This document shows positions 27,636 to 40,418 of a stretch of 64,000 nt of DNA, piece after piece. The notes below the pieces were generated by a model. That model was not told the origin of the DNA, searched no databases, and worked only from the letters and a program-made list of their open reading frames with translations. Positions within the stretch are counted from its first letter, which is position 1; each line of letters starts with the position of its first letter. The position numbers and the translations under genes were made by a program. This DNA is from Rotaria sp. Silwood1 (taxonomy: Eukaryota; Rotifera; Eurotatoria; Philodinida; Philodinidae): the NCBI GenBank assembly GCA_905250075.1, contig CAJNOP010000012.1, positions 1,894,529 to 1,958,528 on the forward strand, read 5' to 3'.

Positions 27636-30600
27636 ATGAGTAATGAAATTTTAACAGAATTATCTAATGAAAATAATACTCAAATAGAAAAAGAAGAAAT
27701 AAATAATACATCAGAACAAAAATCCATTAATTCAACTGTATCTGATCTTGATGACGTACAATCATTTTGTGCTGAATTTCATATAAAAGTTGAAAATGCA
27801 GCTGGTATTCGTCCATGGTTACAATTTAGTGATACAAATTTTCCGGGTAATTAAAATAAAAAACGAAATGCTCTTTATTCTCTCAATAAAATTCTCTATT
27901 ACAGAAGAAGTTTTAAAACAATTTGAAGAAAGTGAATTTGATATGCCAACACCAATTCAATCAATAGCTTGGCCTATACTTAATCAAAATCGAGATCTTG
28001 TTGGAATTGCAAGTACAGGAAGTGGGAAAACACTTGCTGTAAGTTATACAAACTGATAAAAAAAAAGCTTTCTTCATATTTTAATTTAGTTTATTCTTCC
28101 ACTTGTATTTCATATACGAAAACAACCACCATTACAACCAGATGATGGTCCTATAGCTATTGTTTTAGCACCAACACGAGAATTAGTTCAACAAATTCAT
28201 AATGTTGCACAACCATATTTTAATATGTTTGGAATAAAATCATTATGTATTATGGGTGGTGATGAAAGAGAAAAACAAATAAATGAAATTGGTGATGGAA
28301 AAGAAGTTTATATATGTACACCAGGAAGATTAGAAGATTTTTTAGAATCAAAAATAACAACACTTTATCGTGTTACATTTATTGTACTTGATGAAGCTGA
28401 TAAAATGCTTGATTTAGGTTTTGAAACACAAGTTAGAAATATTCTTGCTGATTTTAAAACATCAAAATCTTCAAAGTAAGAAAAACTCTCAATAGAATCC
28501 TCAAGAAATTAAAGCAAGGAAGAAAAAAAAACATATTTCTAAAGTACTGAGAAGTATAAAAATGTTTACAAAAGATCAGATAGTTTTTTTTTGTGAGCCT
28601 AAAATATTTATTCAAAAAAGCATCAAATATATCATTATCGATTACAAATAGACACAAATATATGTCATAAAAACTCTATTTCGTTTAAGTTTTTCTATTT
28701 TTTTTATCAGGAATTAATTATTTAAATTGATTTAGAATGCTGCTTTTATATTATCTATTTTATTACCATATACTTATATTAATATTTATACCTGTTAGGT
28801 ATTCAGTATAGTTCTTTTATGTTGTCATATTTTCTCTTTGAACATCTAAGTGCAAAAAAATAATGAATAGTAGTACAAAGAGCATTGATACTATGTCTTC
28901 TACTATATTATAAAGAGAAATTGACTATATATTTCTTTTATCTCTTGAGTAAAAGAAATCCTCAAAACTATATACGAGCAAATGTATATGTCGAGAAGTA
29001 TGCTTTTCCCCTTTGGATTAAAATGTGAAACATGATATAACTACTGTCGTTAATCACAGAAAGATTGTTTGATTCTATCTATTTTGGAGTACATTACTTC
29101 ATCGTTTTTTTACTTAGTTCTCGAGAAATTCAATAAGTAAGTAGTTCATACATCATAACGAGACGTTATTGATATATAGTTTTTTGGTCGTATATCAACA
29201 ACGCCTGTAACGTAGAGCAAGGATCCTTCTAAGGCATCTGTCACAGTCTGTGAGCGTCTCTAACTAGTTATTATCATAGAGATAGACATGTTACAATATC
29301 AATACGATATTCAGGTATTGGTATTGTGACATGAGGGTGTAAATTTCTACTCTTTATACTTCAACGCTCAATCTAGATGGTGTTTCCCAAAAACAAAAAA
29401 ACTACCGTTTCAATAATATTTTTTTTTTCTTATTTTTCTGTAGTACTGATGAACAGCAAACTCGACGTCGAGCACAAATTTCTATGTTTTCAGCTACATG
29501 GCCAAAGTCAATAAAAGCTTTAGCTGAAGATTATTTAACAAATTATGTTCATGCAACAGTTGGTTGTTTATCAGAATCTCATGCTGTAAATTTACACATA
29601 CAACAAATAGTTGATTTTTGTCCAAATGAACAACAAAAAAAACAAAATCTTTTTAAAATACTTGATGAAGTTTGTGCTTATGCACCTGATAGAAAAACAA
29701 TTATATTTGTACGTACACGAGATAAAGTTAATCGATTAAGTAAAGAATTTGAACAGAATGGTTATAAAGCATTACTTTTACATGGATCAAAAAGTCAACA
29801 AATGCGAAATGAAGTATTAAAAGAATTTCGCGAAACATCAAATGCCCTACTACTCGCAACTGATGTTGCGTCAAGAGGTTTAGGTATTCAATTTTCTTAT
29901 TTTAAATACATATGAAAAAATATTTTTATTTCACTAGATGTTGATGATGTACGATTTGTAATTAATTATGATTTTCCAACATCTGATGCTGTTTATATAC
30001 ATAGAATTGGCCGTACAGGTCGAAGTTCTCAATGTGGTACAGCATTTACATTCTTTTCAAATGAAGATGCTAAACATGCACCAGCACTTATACATATTTT
30101 GGATGAAGCTGGAGCTGTTGTTCATCCAATCATTTTACAAATTGGACGAAAAAATGGTTTTAATAAATGGGTAGCAAATGTAGGAAGTAAGTAATATTTC
30201 AATAAAAAAAAAAAAAACAAAATTCAAATTAATTTAAATTTTGTTTTGTTTTGTCAATTGAATTATTATGCGAACTATTAAAAAAAACTGAAATTTATTC
30301 TTTAGTTCCTCAATATCCAGTCTATAATCCCGATGAAAATTGGTCTGATGGTAATAATAATGGTCAAGATTGGTCGAATGATGATTATTATAATAATGAA
30401 GATTTACCACCGAACTTAATGGGTATTGATTTAAGTTCATTTGATCCTAGTCAATTACGATCAGTACCGGTGTCACTTTTAAATTCTAATGGACAACTTA
30501 ATGAACTTGATGTAAATACTCGTATAAAAAATTTTCAAGATTATAAACAACGTTGTCAATTATTAGAACGTTTATCATGGGAATATAATGATGGAAATTA

Positions 30601-30977
30601 TTCAAATAATCAAAATGATTATGATAATAACTATCATAATAATAATCATAGGTAAAAATTTTTTGTTTTATTATGATAAAATTATTGATTTAGTTATTTT
30701 TCTTCTTAAATGAAGATTTAATGGGGGTTGGTCAAATCCTGGAAATGAAAATCAAAATGGAAGAAATTGGAATTCAAATAATAATGAATGGCAAAATAAA
30801 AATTTCGATTCAAATCAAAAACGTTCATGGGACAATAATTCATCCTCTTCAAATATGAATAAAAATAATCAATGGAATAGAAATACTACTACTAATAATA
30901 ATAATAATAATAATAACAATCAGGGACAAACAAATTATGATCAATGGAAATCTTCTAATCAATCACAACCTCAACAA

Positions 30978-31008
<31 letters not shown>

Positions 31009-33587
31009 AACAACAATCACAAGATCAACAATTATCTGATCTTGAAACTAATCCAGCTATTATATATGCTAAAGCAAGTAGTGAATATCATGTACAATAT
31101 AATCAATATACAACGGCATTACAACAAGCTATGCTTGCTCAACAATCTGGTACACCAATAACACCACAACAACAACAGTATTTAATTGTATGTTTTAGAT
31201 TTTTAATAATAATTGAATTTTCGAAAAGGAAAAAAAACATTAATTTATCTTGTAGACTTTTCAACAACAATTACAAGCTAAACAGCAACAATTACAAGTT
31301 ATGCAACAAGCAGCTAATCTACAACAAGCATCAATTTTACAAGCAGCTGCACTTAGTGCTGCAACACAAAATGTTTGGAATCCACAAACAAATACATCAC
31401 AAACTAATACAATGAATGATTTATCAAAATCAACTACTGATGCTCAACAAAATTGGATGCAACAATGGTATTGCAGCATAATTTGATTTTTTATTATTTC
31501 ATATGATTGAAATTTTTCTTAGGATTAATGCTGGTTATGATGCATCACAAATTGCTGCTTATCAACAATGGTATAGTTTTTAAGAAAGATTTTACTATCG
31601 TTATTAAAATCTATATATATTACTTGCACATAAATCTGTCATAATACTTCGAAGGATTCAAAATCGTCAATTTCAACGAAGAAAATATATACGATGTTAC
31701 GCACCTCCTACATTGATACTTAAGTAGACTTGATAGGTAGAGAATATGAGCTAAAAAATATGGTAATACAAGATATATCAATGGCAAAAAGAAACATGTG
31801 ACTAGAGTCCACCGAGTCCGAGAATTGCTGGATCCGGACGAGTCTAGACCCGAGTTTGCTCATGAGTATCTAGTATCTTCTGTGTACATAAATAAGTAAA
31901 AGATCAAGGTTTTGGATATTTATTGGCTACTGTCCGGAAAAAATCTATGTTCAGTAATTTGGTGTTGTTCACTATTCCATCACTCGATGTTTGATAAATG
32001 AAAAGTTTTCGTTTAATTGAAAAGAACATTAGACGAATCAAAAAGGAAGTCCCCACAATTAATTGATAGACAAAATTCACCAGTGAAAATTGTCAAATTA
32101 ACAGTAACAGCAAAACATTTAGCTCTAAGGAATAGTTTTAATTCTATTTATATAAACGAAACCAAGCAAGTAGAGAGTTTCGAATCCACGTTTTTGTGGA
32201 CTCGGGCTTAGGTTTAGAAGGATTCGCAGCTCCATACATGTAATACTCTTGTATTTCACCAATAACAAAATATTTCAGAGTATGTTAAGTTTAGTTTTTG
32301 ACAAGAAGATATTAAACTTTCGTAATGGCAGGAATTAAAAAAACTATTTTGATATGGAAAAATAAAAATAAAAACAATCTATGTACTATTTTGAATATAT
32401 GTTTATTTTTCAGGTATGCACAAATGCAAACAGCAGCATCATTAGCTGCTTCTGCAGCTTTGTCTCAGTCACAAAATCCATCTACTACATACAGTGGAAT
32501 ACCGGTGAGTATTAAAAAAGAAAAAGATATGTTCGAAATTGAATGAATTATTTTATTTTTTGTAATGATGATAAAGAAAAAGTTGTTTCTCTTGATATTT
32601 GGGTTTTCGATATTGATTATAGAAGAATGTTGACCATTAATATATATATGTACATATATTCTTTTTTTTGTTGGGAAAGAAAAATCAAACGAACTGATAA
32701 TTTGTTTTTTGTTTTTTTGAGTTTCGCGTCCTACTTCTTGTTTCTAGCATGGAGTAATTTGATCACACATACATATGAAGTCTTAACTTCGCAGATGAAA
32801 CATTAAAATGTAATCAATGATCGATTATGTCAATGGTATATATATGTTTATTGGCTATTGTTGTAAGTTTCTTAGTTAAGACTAAAAATTTTTTCATATC
32901 AATTAAAATTCAGAAATAATACTAAAAAGAAAAACTTCAATGATGAAATCAAGACTTAATTCTTATTTGTTTTGTAAGATTTAAAAATGTGTGATAAAGT
33001 TGGTTTTTTTTTTTCTTGGGAAAATAATCTATCGTTGCGCTCGGTTGATATCGTCTATCCTCCTCATTTTACTAGTGCCATTTGCAGACAAATATGTAAC
33101 ACATGTACGCATCTAACAATGATCAATTATTTATCTTCAACATTTCAATACAATTGTCAGGTATCAACTCAAATGACTCTTATACACTCAATAAAAGAAA
33201 GAGAGTATAATTATTGATTGACTGATTGTGTTCTATTGGTTTTTATTTTTCTATCTTTGCGAATGAAAAACTTTCATTTCTTTTTTGTCTTTTGATAAAT
33301 TCGTATTCCGAAGAAATTGTTTAATTTTGAAAGAAATAGAAAAAAAAAAGGATATTTTCAAAAACAAAATCAGGTAAGTTCGAGATCATAAAACTTATTA
33401 TTTTATTTTGATATTTAAAAAGAAAAAAGAAAACGAAAAATAATCATTTCATTTTTAGTTTTCATCGAATAATAGTAATCAACAATCAACAACGACTATA
33501 TCAGCACCTCCAACTGTTTCATCATCAACAGCAAGCGCTGCTCAACGTGCTTATGCTGCATATAGCAATCGAGCATCATCATCTTGA
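27636..33587 (+). CDS. DEAD-box RNA helicase, DDX5/DDX17-like, with a long Q/N-rich C-terminal tail (11 exons, 905 aa)
   Basis: ATP-dependent RNA helicase, probably nuclear, acting in splicing, transcription or small-RNA steps. Exons: 27636-27846, 27905-28038, 28090-28475, 29444-29883, 29938-30186, 30306-30651, 30716-31187, 31256-31467, 31523-31570, 32414-32504, 33459-33587; the phase closes to 906 codons. All core motifs are present: Q motif (F..PTPIQ), ASTGSGKT (106-113), [25 protein letters not shown] (216-219), SAT (260-262), RGLDVDDV across an intron, and HRIGRTGR (412-419). The roughly 430 residues after the core are rich in Asn, Gln, Ser and Trp-Asn repeats and include a pure poly-Gln run encoded mainly by CAA (about 30,972-31,017). 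Introns of about 970, 840 and 950 bp are much longer than the rest. DDX5/17 is inferred from the RGLDV/INYDFP block. Confidence 0.92.
28476..29443 (+). other. 968-bp intron of the helicase gene
   Basis: Interrupts the helicase core between motifs II and III. No terminal repeats, coding frame or known RNA was recognised. Confidence 0.5.
30890..31018 (+). repeat. AAT and CAA trinucleotide tracts encoding poly-Asn and poly-Gln
   Basis: Near-uninterrupted AAT/AAC codons at about 30,891-30,920 and CAA/CAG codons at about 30,972-31,017, in frame within helicase exon 7. Such tracts are expected to vary in length between alleles. Confidence 0.9.
31571..32413 (+). other. 843-bp helicase intron containing a 64-codon open frame
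   Basis: An open frame at 32,017-32,211 encodes a Lys/Arg/Ser-rich segment ([12 protein letters not shown]...). It is not joined in my model because the flanking exons splice in phase without it. It could be a cassette exon or chance. Confidence 0.4.
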
Positions 33588-36500
33588 TATATAAATTGTT
33601 ATTTCATTTATGTATCGTTTTTTTTCTCTTTTGGTCGTGAAAATATTTCCAAATTTTCTTGTTGTTGTTAATATCATTGACCATTATTCCTGTCTTTGTG
33701 TGTTACTTCTTTCTCTTTTTTTTTTCTATATAAAAAGAAACGAATATATGACATAAATTGAGGTCCAATTGTCATCAAATTTAGAGCAGAAGTGTACGGT
33801 AGCACGAAGAAAAAAAAATGGAAAACGAGAAAAGAATTTGAGCTCTTGAAAATGTCACACATCCATATACTCATTTAGTTGCCATTGTCTACTTCGATGG
33901 TATTGTGTAAATGATACTTTTTTTAGATGGTAAAGAATTGGAGATGCAAACAGAATATAATTCAATACAATCTAAATATAATGACAAACAACGACGATAA
34001 AAAGTAAGTGTATCTATGTCTATGATATACATTCATGTTCGTGTCTATTTCTTTCGATTTTTTTATTGATTGATACATATATATCTACATATAAAGAAAA
34101 CAATCATAGGTGGGCATGAGTTAGTTATAATTGTTTTCTTAGAGATTGATTTCATATTTGTTTTGTTGACTTCTGACTTGTATGTTAAGTCGTTTGAAAA
34201 AAAAAGAAAATCAATGAAATTTGTCATTCAATCATCTCTAATATTGTTCATCGGATAACTGCAGATGTGTTTATTGAAAGCAAATAAATGAATTTTCTTT
34301 TTTCTAAGTGAAAAGATGATGATAGCACTCACATTGAATTAATTCTACTTGGTTTCATTTTTTTCTATATATATACACATAAAATAAAATAAAAGAATAT
34401 TTCATGTGAAGATGTCATTATACATACATTTATTTGATTTCTAGAACGAACAATTTTTTCTTTTCAGTCTATTCTGTATATTATATGCGGTTAGTTAACA
34501 TTGAAACGACAATGAATTATCATATAGTGTTTACACTTTCTTGATTTGCTTCTGATAATTGAATAGGGAAATTGCATGTATGTACAGATGTGAATTATTT
34601 TTGGAATATAGAGGCGGAACAGTTAATAATGAACTAGAAGAAATTGTATCTATCAGAAGATTGAGATCGAATATATACATATGTATTTTCTTTTTAATCA
34701 TAGAGAAAGAAAAGAAAAATTGATCTGGCATGCAGATATTTATTATAATTAGAAAGATGTCAATAGAAAACAACATGTACTTAGCAGATTTTTGTGTATA
34801 CATAAACAGTGTTTTACTCAAGTTGTCTCTTCTGGAGGAATGATTTATAAATCTGAGACGATGAACACCTACTATTGATAGTAAAGACACATAATACATA
34901 TCATAAGAACCATAAACTCTACGACGACTCGCTCGATCTTTGAACGAGCGTCGCCTTCATGCTGAATAAAACGCTGATTGAAATATCTTGATGGTTCATG
35001 TCTGCATTTCTACAAGAGATATTTGTCTTTGTTCATAGACAAAATTTCTATGTATTTTACAAAACAACATATATATTATTTTAGAATAATATCAGGTATG
35101 TACAGTAAAATATTAAACTTTTATATTCGATTGTAAATAAGCAGAAATAAATAATTCTTTGAAATATGGAAGCTATTTCGATTTCATAGAAAAAATTGTA
35201 CGATTGAAAGACTGATGAGATCATGAAACAATATTTTCTTTTCAATATAATGTAACATCAATTCCTGATTTCGATAAAAAGAAATAAAAATATTTCATGC
35301 ACATCGTCAAAAGTTGATTCAATCATGCATATATAAATTACCTGTAATTACTTTTTCTATTCTTGCCTTTTCTAACCAATGATTATTTATCATAGACTTA
35401 TTCTTGTTCTTTCTATATTTTGATTGGCGACAGCAATAATTTTTCCAATAAGTTTTATCACAGAAAAGAAAAGAAAAAAAGAAAGGAAAATATTGATTTA
35501 TGAGATTAACCAATATATTGAATAGACTTTTCTCTTTTTTCAATTGAATTGTCATTTGGTTTCGAAATCAGTCAAACAAACTATGATGGTAAGAAAGATA
35601 GAAAAAAAATAGAAAGAAAACATTCTTTAGCCTTTCGGTGAAGGGTAACTTATATATAAATTTTGAGCTTTTGTGCAGGTTCTAACGTGTACAATCATCT
35701 ATTTTCACTGGACTATAATAGTATTCTTTCATTCATGCATATAGTCAATAGTATTGCACAGCATTATCGTGATATACCATTATTCAGAATATACAAAGGA
35801 GAGGCAAGCGAATTTCTGGATCCGAAAGAACTCGAAAATCTATCAAATCTCTATATTCAAAGTCTTTCAGAACAACATGAATATAAACAATGATTCAGAT
35901 GTTAGCTTTTATGAAATCTATATTATGATATGGGATTTCGAAGTTTTTCATTGAATCAGTCGCAGAACTCCATAATATTCAGCATTCTTCTACTTGACTG
36001 CATTTTCACAGAAAAAAGAACACTTGCCGTCAAAAGATTAAATAATCTTTGTATCAACGGATAAATGGAAAGTTTGTAGACAAGATCTTTGTTCAATTTT
36101 GACGTATTTTGGATGAGTCAAAAAGCTATATTACGAATATATTTGTAGGGTTTTTTGAAAGATCTGAAAAATTATTTTTACTAGCGAGTCGATAGGTTTT
36201 TTTTTGTTTACCTTTCAAGTTCCTTTTCGAATATGTTAAAAACTGCGGAATTATTCCTTTCTTAGAGTGAATACTTCTCTAGCATATGCGATATTGACCT
36301 AAGCTGTAATTTTTACTCAAACATTTTTCAAGAGTTACTTTCAATGATGAATATTGAGGAAAAATGAAAAGTGAAAAGCTTTGTCGAAAGATAAAAAAAG
36401 AAAGTTTCAAATAATAGTAAAAATATAAAAAAATTCTTTCCAAACTAATTTTTCGGACTTTTTAAAGATGATTTCGCTATTTTCGAACAAAATTTCTAAG

Positions 36501-37196
36501 CGTACATACGAAAAAAGCACAAAATCACAGATTTTAACTCGTCGGAAATATGTCAAAAGTGAACAAACATCATATCTATAAAACTTTTCAATTACTTCGT
36601 TATTACGTGAGATATAATATCTTATGAAATCATTTGTTTGATTACTTAATAATAATAACATGAATTCATTGATAGTTTTCATTTCTTTTCGTCTCATATC
36701 ATTATTTTTATTTTTCGATTTGGTCACACAAATGTTCATTGAAGCATAACAGAGAAAAAAAAAGACTGACCCTTTCTCTCTTTTGAATCATTGTTGTCAT
36801 TATTATGTGCATTTTTTTTTCTTGTACTCATAAGAAAAGATTCTCTGTTCTGCTTTCTTCTTCTTCATCGTCTTTTTTTTAAAGGTTTTACATAAGAAAG
36901 TTTCTTTTTTTCCTTATTTAGTGTGACTTATTGATCGTATGCCGCATCAGACGACCTGACGTGATAATCGTTCTCTATATTGTTCACTTTTTATTTGAGG
37001 GGGCGGTGTCTTTTTCTTTAACGAATAAAAAGTCTTTTACAAAAATGAAATTAGCTGTAATTGAGAGTAAAAGTCAGGAAAAAAACAGGTGGTCAATGAT
37101 TGTTACTTTATTTGTTAGCAATCACTATGATGAAAAAAAAAAACCAGAATTCTTTTTTGTGACATTCACTTTTTTTCTCCTTCTTTTCATATCTAG
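33588..37196. other. Long intergenic region, probably with unidentified 5' exons of the TOX gene
   Basis: 3.6 kb between the helicase stop and the first TOX exon I can place. The TOX model lacks a convincing start codon, so one or more short 5' exons and its promoter probably lie here. An open frame at 35,663-35,893, directly after a TGTGCAG acceptor-like site, encodes 70-odd residues with no recognised domain. A short GC-rich hairpin occurs near 34,922-34,953. Nothing else was recognised. Confidence 0.5.
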
Positions 37197-40100
37197 ATTG
37201 TTCGTCAAAATAGACATTCAACACATTCTATTCAACAATCGTTGGTTGGAAATAGTGAAACAACAAATAATCAACATCAATTTACTGATTCCAGAATGCA
37301 ATATATGTATGAAAATAATACTAATGAAAATTTATTATCACAATGTGATAATGGTAAATATGAGTGGTGTTTTCTAAGACATTTGTTCTTTTGAATTTTC
37401 TGAGACAGAGATATCGCAAGTGTGGAATAGAAGAGCGAGATTGAGAGATTGAACTTCGTCAATTTGGGTGAATTTCAGTTCTTTTCATGCATAACAAAAA
37501 GACAACAGAAGAAATTAATAGCATTTTTTAAATAAACTCCAAAAGATCTGTTTTGATGATCGAAGATATGAGTTGAATCGATGCCTTTTTGTTTCATGAG
37601 GATTCCACTGCAGCATCACTAAAAATTTTTTGTTTTTGGATACATAACAACATTCGTTTACTTCTTTCATCTAAGTACTTCATACTTTACTGAGCGCTTG
37701 AATTCATTGTTGAATTAATAGTATTACATATCAAATGAGCAAGCTTGAAAGCAATTCTAGCTTTTCGTCGTTGATATAGTTACGAATAGTTTTCTGTGAG
37801 GATGAGAAAAGCTTAGAAAATTTTCTCACTATAAATTAACAAAAAGGTAGAGGATGTCCTTAGTGAGGGGAGGGGGTAGCGCAGCGGTTATCTTCACCTT
37901 CATTCTTGAGAAATTTTCTCTACTGGAGTTCTAGCATTTTATAGTTTATTTTGCTGATCAATGCTCAAAAGAATACTCCTAGGAGTGCTGGCTTAGCTTT
38001 AGCATTGCATTAACTACTGCTTTTTTAAATACTTTTGTATTAGAGTTAAAAAATTAATTTAATACTTTGGCATTAGTATTAGAAAAGTAATAACCTAACA
38101 CTAATACTTATAGTTCCCAAGAACCAAACAAAACTGTTCCCTTATGGAAATTTTTCCCAAAACAGAACAATCTTGTTCTGTTATGAGAAGTCGTTCCAAA
38201 AAAAGAGCAAAATTGTTCTATTTTGGGGAAAAATTCTCATAAAGAAACATTTTTGTTCTGTTCTTGGAAACTATAAGCATTAGCGTTAGGTTAATACTTT
38301 TCTAATACTAATTGCAAAGTACTAAATTAATTTTTTAACACTAATGCTAAGCCAGCACCTCAAAACACTCCATTTCTCCACGAAATATGGTGAACTTCAG
38401 AAAAATTCTTTCAATCAGCTTTCTGAGTCATCAAACTCCCATAATCCTGATTACGTTGGGACGCTTCGTGAAAGAAGAAGATGTGTATATGGTATAATAA
38501 ATATTTAGAAGTCTATACTCAATCTCCTCATATTCATCAACATCCTTCACATGGTCGTTTTCAATATCAGCATGAAATTCAATTGTTTTCTCCTCAACAC
38601 TCGTCAACAAGTGATGTAGATGAAACATCACCACCACCATCTTCATCATCATCACTCAATAGAGTAGTATATATTTGAAAAAAAAAAAAATTTCTTTCTT
38701 TCTTTAATATTTATTTTTCTCTAGAATGATACAATAAGTAATAAACTAATTAAGAAAAAGAAACAAACAAAAAAGAAACGTAAAGATCCAAATGAACCTC
38801 AAAAGTAAATTCATATTTATTTTGATTTCTATGAACAACATTTTCTTAGGCCAGTTTCTCCGTATGCATTATTCTTTCGTGATACACAAAATGATATAAA
38901 AAAGAAATTATCTAATCCTTCATTTGGGTAAATAAATTTAAATATGTCAAAATTTTTGATTTTCCTTTGTTTATATGTTTTTTAGAGAAATCTCAAAAGT
39001 TGTTGCACATATGTGGGAAAATATTGAGCCAGAAATTAAAGAAGTAAAGAATACAATTATAAATTATTATTATCATCTTTTTCATTATAATTAATTTTTA
39101 GCAATATAAATCTAAAGCAGCTGCAGCTAAAAAAGAATATTTAAAACAATTAGCTGCATATCGTGCTGTTCAAATTTCAAATCAAGTAAAAAATGAATTT
39201 GCATTCAAAAATAAAAACTTCAATTTTTCTATTTATCATTTAGACACCAAATATGCATCATCTTCTTAATCAAACATCTTTATCATTTGATTCACATGGA
39301 ATTCAACATCAACAAAAACCATATCATACAGCATCAATGATAAATAATAATCATCATTCATTTCAATCATTTTGTCCATCATCATCTATTCAACATCAAA
39401 AACAACAATACAACCATTTTCATTATATGAATTCTTATACTCAAGATACTTCAAATGCATATCATTCGGATTATCAAATATGCAATTTTTCTAATCCTAG
39501 TCATCAAAATTATTCTTCATATGATTCAAATAATAATTATTCTGATTATCAACAATATGGTTTACTTCAACCAGTTATTGAATCTGAACATTATTCACCT
39601 TATTATTCTCGATCATCAATTAATAATGAACATATAAAAACAAATGAAAATTTAATACATAATTTAAACAATAATAATAATATATCACAGTATACAGATC
39701 TTACTCCTATAACAAATGGACATCTTGAAAAACCTTATGATTATATGAATAATGTTCATCATGGATTGAATGATAAAAAACAAGATGGTCATTCATCATT
39801 ATTACCAATTAGTAATGAAAATAATTTTCATTGGCAACAAACAACATGTTTAACCACACAGTGGTGATGCGTACATTTTCTTCCTTTTGTTTGTTTATTA
39901 ATAACAAAGAATAATAATTAAATCTAATAAATTATTCAGTTTAAATATCAATAAAATAATTGTTTTAGATAGTTTTATTTGTTTATGGCTTCACTAGAAT
40001 ATATAACAGATACAAATAAGTCTGATTCATTATGCTCATCAACACCGGTAATAATTTATACGATATTCTGTTTTAAACAATGTATACATGTTTTGTACAT

Positions 40101-40418
40101 TTAAAATGAATAAAAAATTCCTTTTCTTTTGTTTTTGAATATTAAAAAAACATAGATTCTTTTTATATTCTATTGTGTCTAGTCATTATCAACTGTCGTC
40201 GATACTACAGTATCTTCTAAAATAAAATGTAAACGTGTTGGATGTGAAAATCCTTCTATTGATCATCCTGAATGGGATGGAGAATATTGTAGTGCACAAT
40301 GCTTATCGGTTTTTTGCAAGTAGGAATTGAAAAAAATTAATTCTTATACATAAATTAATTTACATTATACAGAGAAGCATTTGAACAATGGGTAAAGAAG
40401 AAACAATCAATGTCTTGA
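37197..40418 (+). CDS. TOX-family HMG-box transcription factor (start missing, 3' splice uncertain)
   Basis: DNA-binding chromatin factor of the TOX/TOX2/TOX3/TOX4 group. Exons placed: 37197-37353, 38509-38666, 38725-38804, 38850-38927, 38986-39043, 39102-39185, 39244 onward, then 39,986-40,063 or so, about 40,184-40,320 and 40,375-40,418. A Lys-rich nuclear signal precedes the HMG box, which carries the TOX hallmarks [32 protein letters not shown] and AAKKEYLKQLAAYRA. Gln/Asn/His/Ser-rich segments flank it, as in other TOX proteins. Exons after 39,986 encode KRVGCENP...EYCSAQC...FCKEAFEQWV, the conserved Cys-containing TOX C-terminus, so they probably belong here. Without a splice, exon 7 would run to a TGA at 39865-39867. 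A phase-compatible donor exists near 39,812 joining to about 39,994, but this is not certain. The first coding exon was not found. Confidence 0.85.
37354..38508 (+). other. 1.15-kb TOX intron carrying a foldback element
   Basis: The flanking exons join in phase (G|AA, giving Glu). The intron contains the inverted-repeat element at 37,986-38,358 described separately. A short stretch at about 37,872-37,890 looks like a tRNA A box, but no B box follows. Confidence 0.6.
37986..38358. mobile_element. Foldback/MITE-like element with very long terminal inverted repeats
   Basis: Begins GTGCTGGCTTAGC and ends with its complement GCTAAGCCAGCAC. The two halves pair for about 150-185 bp each, through blocks such as TTAGTATTAGAAAAGTA, CCTAAC and TATAGTT(C/T)CCAAGAAC. 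The centre is a short loop rich in TTGTTCT. Total length is 373 bp, so nearly the whole element is stem. No coding capacity and no convincing target duplication were found. Confidence 0.8.

Noticed and set aside
34922-34953. GC-rich hairpin (CGCTCG...CGAGCG) as a histone-type or regulatory RNA stem-loop
   Set aside because: The stem is only about 6 bp with bulges, it does not match the histone consensus, and no gene ends nearby.
35663-35893. 76-codon open frame after an acceptor-like site as the first TOX exon
   Set aside because: It does not resemble TOX N-termini and ends in a stop; no donor joins it in phase to 37,197 convincingly.
37868-37892. tRNA-like start (GGGGGTAGCGCAGCGGTTA) suggesting a tRNA or tRNA-derived SINE
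   Set aside because: It resembles an A box, but no B box (GGTTCGAnnCC), no anticodon arm and no acceptor pairing follow within 100 bp.
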